A stretch of DNA of 64,000 nt from Argentina anserina (Eukaryota; Streptophyta; Magnoliopsida; Rosales; Rosaceae), in NCBI RefSeq assembly GCF_933775445.1, contig NC_065876.1, forward strand, positions 27,032,001 to 27,096,000. The letters run 5' to 3'. Under the pieces are notes generated by a model. That model did not search any database, was not told the origin of the DNA, and saw only the letters and a list, made by a program, of their open reading frames with translations. Positions 58,880 through 64,000 of this stretch are shown piece after piece; within the stretch, counting starts at the first letter, position 1; each line of letters begins with the position of its first letter. Both the position numbers and the translations under genes were made by a program.

Positions 58880-58993
58880 ATGGGGGGAATGCTAAGAATG
58901 AGTCAAGCTGGACTCATCTTCTCCAGTCCTTTTCTTCAGGTTCAAAAGCTCTCATGTTCTCTCTATATTTGTTATTTTCCCAATACTTCTATC
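58880..58993 (+). other. Short frame resembling a stray first exon
   Basis: An ATG in good context (AAGCCATGGG) opens 37 codons, starting MGGMLRMSQAGLIFSSPFLQ, before a TAA. A possible GT donor follows the CAG at 58939. The start looks like a targeting peptide, and the leader is CT- and A-rich as in real plant genes, but no further exon is recognisable before the next UGT. It may be a gene fragment. I do not recognise it. Confidence 0.25.
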
Positions 58994-59829
58994 TCTTTAT
59001 AAGTGTTTCATATTCAGTGTCACCTTGAGGAAATTAGATTATGAACTGATGAATAGGTTGAAATGATTATATGGGTTTTGATAAATGGGTTCAATTGGAA
59101 AAGAAATTAAACAGAATGGTTACTTTTGAGTGTATGAATCTTTCCCTTGGCTTTATATTGAAAGATATTATGTTATAGTGCATATCTGTGCCGACTGATT
59201 GTGTTCAGCTGAAAATAAAATCCAGTTCAGAGCTCCAACTAACTATCTTCGGGCGTAGACTCTGTACTTGTACTACATTTAAGAGCTAGTGAGTATAGTC
59301 AAGAAATTAGGAAACAACAAACCAACTTTCCTGGGTAGGATGGAAAATGTTGCAATTTTCATGGTCAAACAGGCGCCGACATACGTTACAATGAATGGTA
59401 GGAGGGATAGGACTCATAGGAGATGGAGTTGTTAAGGGGGCAAATAAAGGAGACATTAGTGGTGGAGCCTCGGAGGTGTTTGAGGATTAATTCAGGAGGG
59501 AAATTGTGTTTGTGGAGGAGGGGGGACACTATATTTATTTTCTCCTTTTACTTGATTGTGTTTGATATGTTTGATGTGTTTCATATGTTTCATATGTTTG
59601 ATAGAGCAGGCAAGAGAGTTGAATACTAGATGTGAACTTTCCATCCACCAAAGTAAAAACGAGTATTGTCCAACTCTTTAGGAGTGCAGCAGGCTTACCT
59701 TATTTGGATATAACTTGTTATAGGCCTTAGTATATATTATGAATTTATTTCTACCGGGAGTGGTTTTGATATGATAAAATTGGAGAGAAGGTGTTACTAT
59801 TGTCGAAGTGGTAAGGCATCCTCTTTCCC
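58994..59829. other. Intergenic DNA upstream of UGT gene 2
   Basis: It contains a low-complexity stretch of TTTGATATG and TTTCATATG repeats at about 59560-59605. A frame of 68 codons across it (59423-59629) has no recognisable domain and is not counted as a gene. Confidence 0.5.
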
Positions 59830-59836
59830 TATAAAA
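59830..59836 (+). promoter_or_regulatory. TATA box of UGT gene 2
   Basis: TATAAAA lies 69 bp before the ATG at 59899, with CTCTTTCCC repeated on both sides of it. Confidence 0.65.
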
Positions 59837-59898
59837 ACTGGTTGCATATCCTCTTTCCCAAATCATCCTATTTGTATATCAGTTGAGAGAGGGTGAGA

Positions 59899-61441
59899 AT
59901 GGGTTCTGAAGCCTTGGAGAAGCCACATGCAGTATGTGTACCATACCCTGCTCAAGGTCACATAAACCCAATGCTAAAAGTGGCTAAACTCCTCCATTGC
60001 AAAGGGTTTCATATAACCTTTGTTAATACAGACTACAACCATGAGCGCCTCCTTAAATCCCGAGGTTCTGACTCTCTTGATGGCCTTCCTTCCTTTAGGT
60101 TCAAGTCAATTCCAGATGGTCTTCCTCCCACTGATGCCAATACCACCCAAGACATACGATCATTATGTGATTCCACCAGAAAAAACTGCTTAGCACCCTT
60201 CAGAAGCCTTCTTTCAGAACTGAATTCTTCCCCGAATACGCCTCCTGTTACTTGCATTATTTCTGATGGAGGCATGACTTTTACTCTTGATGCAGCTGAT
60301 GAACTTGGCCTTCCAGAAGTTCTCTTCCAGACAATGAGTGCTTGTGCCTTTATGTGCTACCTTCACTATGCCCATCTAATTGAAAAGGGTGTTGCTCCTC
60401 TTAATAAAGGTATGATTTATCACTCTATCAGAGTCAGTTCCATCCTAAACATATTGTGGTACTAGAAAGATAACTTCACCGTTGTCTCCTTTATTTGCAG
60501 ATGTCAGTTATTTGACGGATGGCTACTTGGACACTGTCATAGATTGGATACCAGGCATGAGCAGTATACGTTTGAGGGACATCCCGACCTTCATTAGAAC
60601 TACAGACCCAGATGATGTCATACTGCAATATCTTCTGCATGGCATGGAACAAGCTCAAAGAGCATCTGCTATAATTGTGAACACATTCGATGCCTTGGAG
60701 CATGAAGTCTTAGAAGCATTTTCAAGTTTGCTACCACCAGTGTACTCCATTGGACCTCTTCATCAACAGCTCGATCATTTCCGTGAAGATGACGACTCAA
60801 AGACGATTGGGTCAAATCTTTGGAAAGAAGAACCAGAGTGTCTTGAATGGCTTAAGTCAAAAGAACCAAACTCTGTGGTTTATGTAAACTTTGGAAGTAT
60901 CACTGTCATAACAGACGAGCAGCTGATTGAGTTTGCTTGGGGTCTCGCAAATAGCAATGTGACCTTTCTGTGGGTGATTAGGCCTGATCTTGTTTCTGGG
61001 AAATCAGCTGTGGTTCCTGAAGAGTTTGTGGAACAAACCAAGGGAAGGAGTTTCTTGGCGAGTTGGTGCCCTCAGCAACAAGTTTTGAGCCACTCAGCTG
61101 TAGGAGGGTTCTTGACACACAGTGGATGGAACTCTACAATTGAAAGTGTGAGTGCAGGAGTTCCCATGATATGTTGGCCCTTCTTTTCCGACCAACAAAC
61201 AAACTGTAGGTTTTGTTGCAAAGAATGGGGTATAGGCATGGAGATAGAGGGTAATGTTCGAAGAAACTGCGTTGAGGATCTTGTGAGGAAATTAATGAAG
61301 GGAGAGGAAGGCAAAGAGATGAGGAAGAAAGCCATGGAATGGAAGAAGTCTGCCGAGGAGGCTACTGCATCTCCTAATGGTTCATCTTTCTTGAATTTGG
61401 AAAAGATGGTTAACCAGGTGCTTCTCTCTCGTAAGAGTTGA
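59899..61441 (+). CDS. UGT85A-like UDP-glucosyltransferase, two exons
   Basis: Exons 59899-60409 and 60501-61441 are joined at a phase-1 GT-AG intron of only 91 bp, giving 483 residues. The catalytic His is residue 21 ([20 protein letters not shown]). The PSPG box is 359-402: [20 protein letters not shown], then [20 protein letters not shown] and FSDQQ. Position 20 of the box is Ser (HSGW), not the usual Cys (HCGW). No stop or frameshift was found, and a TATA box precedes it, so it is likely functional. It lies 2.2 kb after its closest neighbour on the same strand, a tandem duplicate with the same intron position. Likely a cytosolic glucosyltransferase for a small lipophilic acceptor; the substrate cannot be inferred. 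Confidence 0.94.
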
Positions 61442-62649
61442 ATTCGACTAGAATCTACATTGATAATGTGTTCGGATAATCTTAATCTAAATAATAAACA
61501 TTGTTCTATGTTAGTTCAGGATTGTATGTTTCTAATAATCAGCACGCCATGCAACTTTGGCTTTGCTTCTTCTTTTTGTCTGATCACTTGACAGCCCAAG
61601 AATGCAACAGATTTATCAATATTTATGCGTACGGATGCTGTTGTCTATTGATTGAAGTTGGCTCAATGAACTAAATCAATGTCATCATGCAATTCGATTT
61701 CATGAGTTTAGTCTTAATCTTTGATCAATTAGGTGCTTAGTACCTTGTGATGCAATTTTAGCCGTGTTGTATACTGATGCATTCGCTTTCATGTATACTG
61801 ATTAGTTGCAACAAGTTAACAATGTGCTATTGTTATGGATACAATGATGAACAAGTTAACAGAAGCAAAACTGTTTTGCAGACTCCAGTGATGAATGGCT
61901 ATGAAGATTTCATACAGTTTTCTTGTTGCAACTTTCATGTGCAATTTTATGAATTTACACCGATGAGAATGTTTGGTGTTTCACGAAGACTGCATTAATA
62001 TTAGTGTTTTAGAAGCACTAATATCAAATAAGAGAGAATCCGACCTAACAATCAGCAGACCGAAGGCCAAAACGTTATGTTTACAACACCTAGTTAGTTT
62101 TGACGTTGTAACCCCATTTGTTAGTTTAGTGATTTCTGATACTACCTAAATTTTACCCCGAAAAATGAGAAATTACTGATGTCATTATCAGCAGATCTAG
62201 TCTCTATAAATGAGCCTTTAAGTACCAAGTAGAGATAAAACAAGGGCTAATATTTGATTATCAGTTAAGATAAGAAACTAGTTTCTCTGCTGAAATGTGT
62301 TGGTGTTTTTCACTAGTTTGCCAGATCATTTTTTGTGGCCCGACTCACCTTGGGATACCAAGTCCATTTGGACTTAAGGCAACTGGGCTTTGGTTGCCCA
62401 AAAGTCCAAAACTGTCTTCAGAGTTGCACACATATTGTGGTACAAACTACACTGTGCCAAAAAACCTTATGGACTTATGTGAGCACATTCTTTATGAATG
62501 ATTGAAAGCTAGAAATAGAAATCAACACATGCACACAAAACAAGTTCAAACATCGACTTGATTAACTCAGAAAATATTCTAAATTTTAAGAGTTCCACAA
62601 AAAACATGTCCTCAAATTTCAATAATTAAGCATGCATGCTTAGTGAAGC
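61442..62649. other. Intergenic DNA between UGT gene 2 and the WIP gene
   Basis: The two genes are convergent and their 3' regions meet here. No other gene, tRNA or clear repeat is visible; frames at 61777 and 62295 are short and lack motifs. Confidence 0.55.
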
Positions 62650-63862
62650 TTAAACAAAGGAAGCTGCATTACTATCCTCATACAACGAAGTAGAAGGAAA
62701 AGGAGTATGGCTGGACCCAAAAGCCTTCATATGATCTTTCAATGACCTCTTGTGTTTGAAATCTGAACCACAAGTGCAAAGCCAGCGCTTGCCACAATTC
62801 TTCTCATGAGTTCTCCAGTCACCTTTCACCGCCAGCAACTTCCCACACTTTCGACACATGAAGGGTTTTATGCCATGCTTTCTCTTGTAGTGAGTTTGAA
62901 GCGTTCGGAAATCTTTCAAGGGTTTTGCTCTTGGGTAGTCGATGTTGTTCTTGCAGCCTTCTGCACAGCAATAGCATGGTAGGCTTAGCATCGCTCGAGG
63001 TTGTGCTCCCTTCAGTGACTCCGGTCCTCTTCGATACTGCGATCCATGCCCCCACATGTGCATCTACGTACAACAGGAATATATACAATGTGAAACAATA
63101 TATGAAAATGTTTTTGTAAAAATTTGAAAATTCAACTATATGCAGAAACTGCAATTTGGTGAAGTTCTGTTGCTGTGACGTTGTGTTAGTGATTCGATGA
63201 GGGTTTCGAGTTCTACTAGATTCATATATTGATTCTAAAACTTAAAAACTCTTTTAACTGAATTGAGTCTACTTTTTTACGGTTCATTCCAAAAATTAAC
63301 TGTCATATATATCTATGGTATTGTTTGTTCCCGAAAGTTATATATGTTGATCGAGGGTTGCCGATCCGGACAACCAATTCAAAATACAATCCAGACGAAC
63401 TGCTCTAATAATTATATATCAAACAACCTGACTAAAGAAGAAATCCATATGATACAAGAATTTAGTTCCGAGTTTAATGCAAAAGAATATATTTGATCGT
63501 ACCTGCAGATTGTTGTAGCGGTTAAATGTTTTGAAGCAGACATGGCAAGAAAAATGAGTGAAGCCAATGAGTATCTGTTCTCGAGTTGGAATCCAGTACT
63601 TTTGTTCCGTAGTCACATTTTCGGGATCTGAAACTTCCTTCTCAATCGAATTCGCAGAGCCATCTGAGTATTCAGGAAGGCCAATGTGCAAGGCTACAGT
63701 TACATCATCCTCTTTGTTATGATCTTCACTGAAGGATTTAGAGTTTTCAGACGATGAAAAACCCAAACCATGGGAATTGGGCACCTGGTTCAGGTAGTCC
63801 TTCTCATTTGGAAAAAGATTGAGGGTCCTTGCAAATCTAGATGAAATTTCAGACGGCTCCAT
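62650..63862 (-). CDS. WIP-type C2H2 zinc-finger transcription factor (TT1/WIP family)
   Basis: Exon 1 is 63862-63503 and exon 2 is 63063-62650, with a phase-0 GT-AG intron of 439 bp, giving 257 residues. The N-terminal part is Ser- and acid-rich and carries ALHIGLP (57-63). The family signature WIP is at 90-92. Four zinc fingers follow: C106-C109-H122-H126, split by the intron after Gln120; then C152 or C153 with C157-H178-H183; C190-C193-H206-C210; and C216-C218-H231-H239. The block [17 protein letters not shown] and [14 protein letters not shown] are typical of WIP proteins. Such proteins act in the nucleus; Arabidopsis TT1 controls seed-coat flavonoids and others control root, style or vein development. 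At 257 residues it is short for the family, because of a reduced N-terminus. Which WIP member it is cannot be settled here. Confidence 0.93.
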
Positions 63863-63929
63863 AGATCAGTGACTATAGGTACTAGTTACATAGAATGAAT
63901 GGTGTATTATCTTGACTAAATATCGAGGC

Positions 63930-63936
63930 TTTTATA
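63930..63936 (-). promoter_or_regulatory. TATA box of the WIP gene
   Basis: The minus strand reads TATAAAAG about 68 bp before the ATG at 63862, which fits a core promoter. Confidence 0.6.
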
Positions 63937-64000
63937 ATGTTTTCACATGAATGCATGCACAATCATCAGGGAGGAGAATATAGTGGTTGAATGAAAAGAA

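Noticed and set aside
63419..63502. Extension of WIP exon 1 to a stop at 63419
   Set aside because: A GT donor follows NNLQ at 63502, and the next exon restores the first zinc finger (HMWGH).

Overview
The window is nuclear DNA from a flowering plant, almost certainly a eudicot. The evidence is GT-AG introns, AT-rich intergenic DNA, a Cassandra TRIM, Tat-, Athila- and chromovirus-type LTR retrotransposons, a UGT85A-type glucosyltransferase cluster and a WIP zinc-finger gene. Rosaceae would fit but cannot be proved from the sequence. Three genes look intact: two UGT85-like genes (55962-57744 and 59899-61441, +) and a WIP-type C2H2 transcription factor (62650-63862, -). Most of the rest is transposable elements at different stages of decay.

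Layout. 1-9.0 kb: microsatellites, MITE and foldback repeats, and a putative 2.1-kb TIR element (3762-5837) holding a decayed DUF4283-like frame with a Cassandra TRIM (4793-5392) inserted in it. 9.0-23.6 kb: one large Tat-lineage Ty3/gypsy element on the minus strand (3' LTR 9013-9841, 5' LTR 22801-23618) with gag, protease, RT, RNase H, a second RNase H and integrase. It carries an antisense, six-exon plant-mobile-domain-like gene (10218-13605, +) with five phase-0 introns and eight in-frame stops. A foldback repeat (8611-9012; 23620-24132) flanks the element on both sides, which ordinary integration does not explain. 24.6-28.4 kb: an internally deleted chromovirus-type element with a perfect TATGA target duplication.

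31.5-55.2 kb: one UGT85-like pseudogene spread over 24 kb. Exon 1 starts at 31525, is broken by an Athila element (31976-42652, TSD CTTCA) and resumes at 42658-42710. The intron (42711-54298) holds a small-LTR non-autonomous element (42900-54274), which itself holds a chromovirus-type element (44251-52820). Exon 2 is 54299-55229. The Athila copy in turn contains a PIF/Harbinger-like MITE (34223-35145) and a CACTA remnant (about 35690-37451). 55.3-61.4 kb: a UGT C-terminal fragment, then the two intact UGT genes. 62.6-63.9 kb: the WIP gene.

The UGT copies are tandem duplicates on one strand with one conserved intron: one dead by at least four lesions, one reduced to a tail, two apparently functional. 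The family adds glucose from UDP-glucose to small acceptors such as terpenoids, cyanohydrins or phenolics; the acceptor cannot be read from sequence. Identifications rest on motifs read by eye, without database searches.
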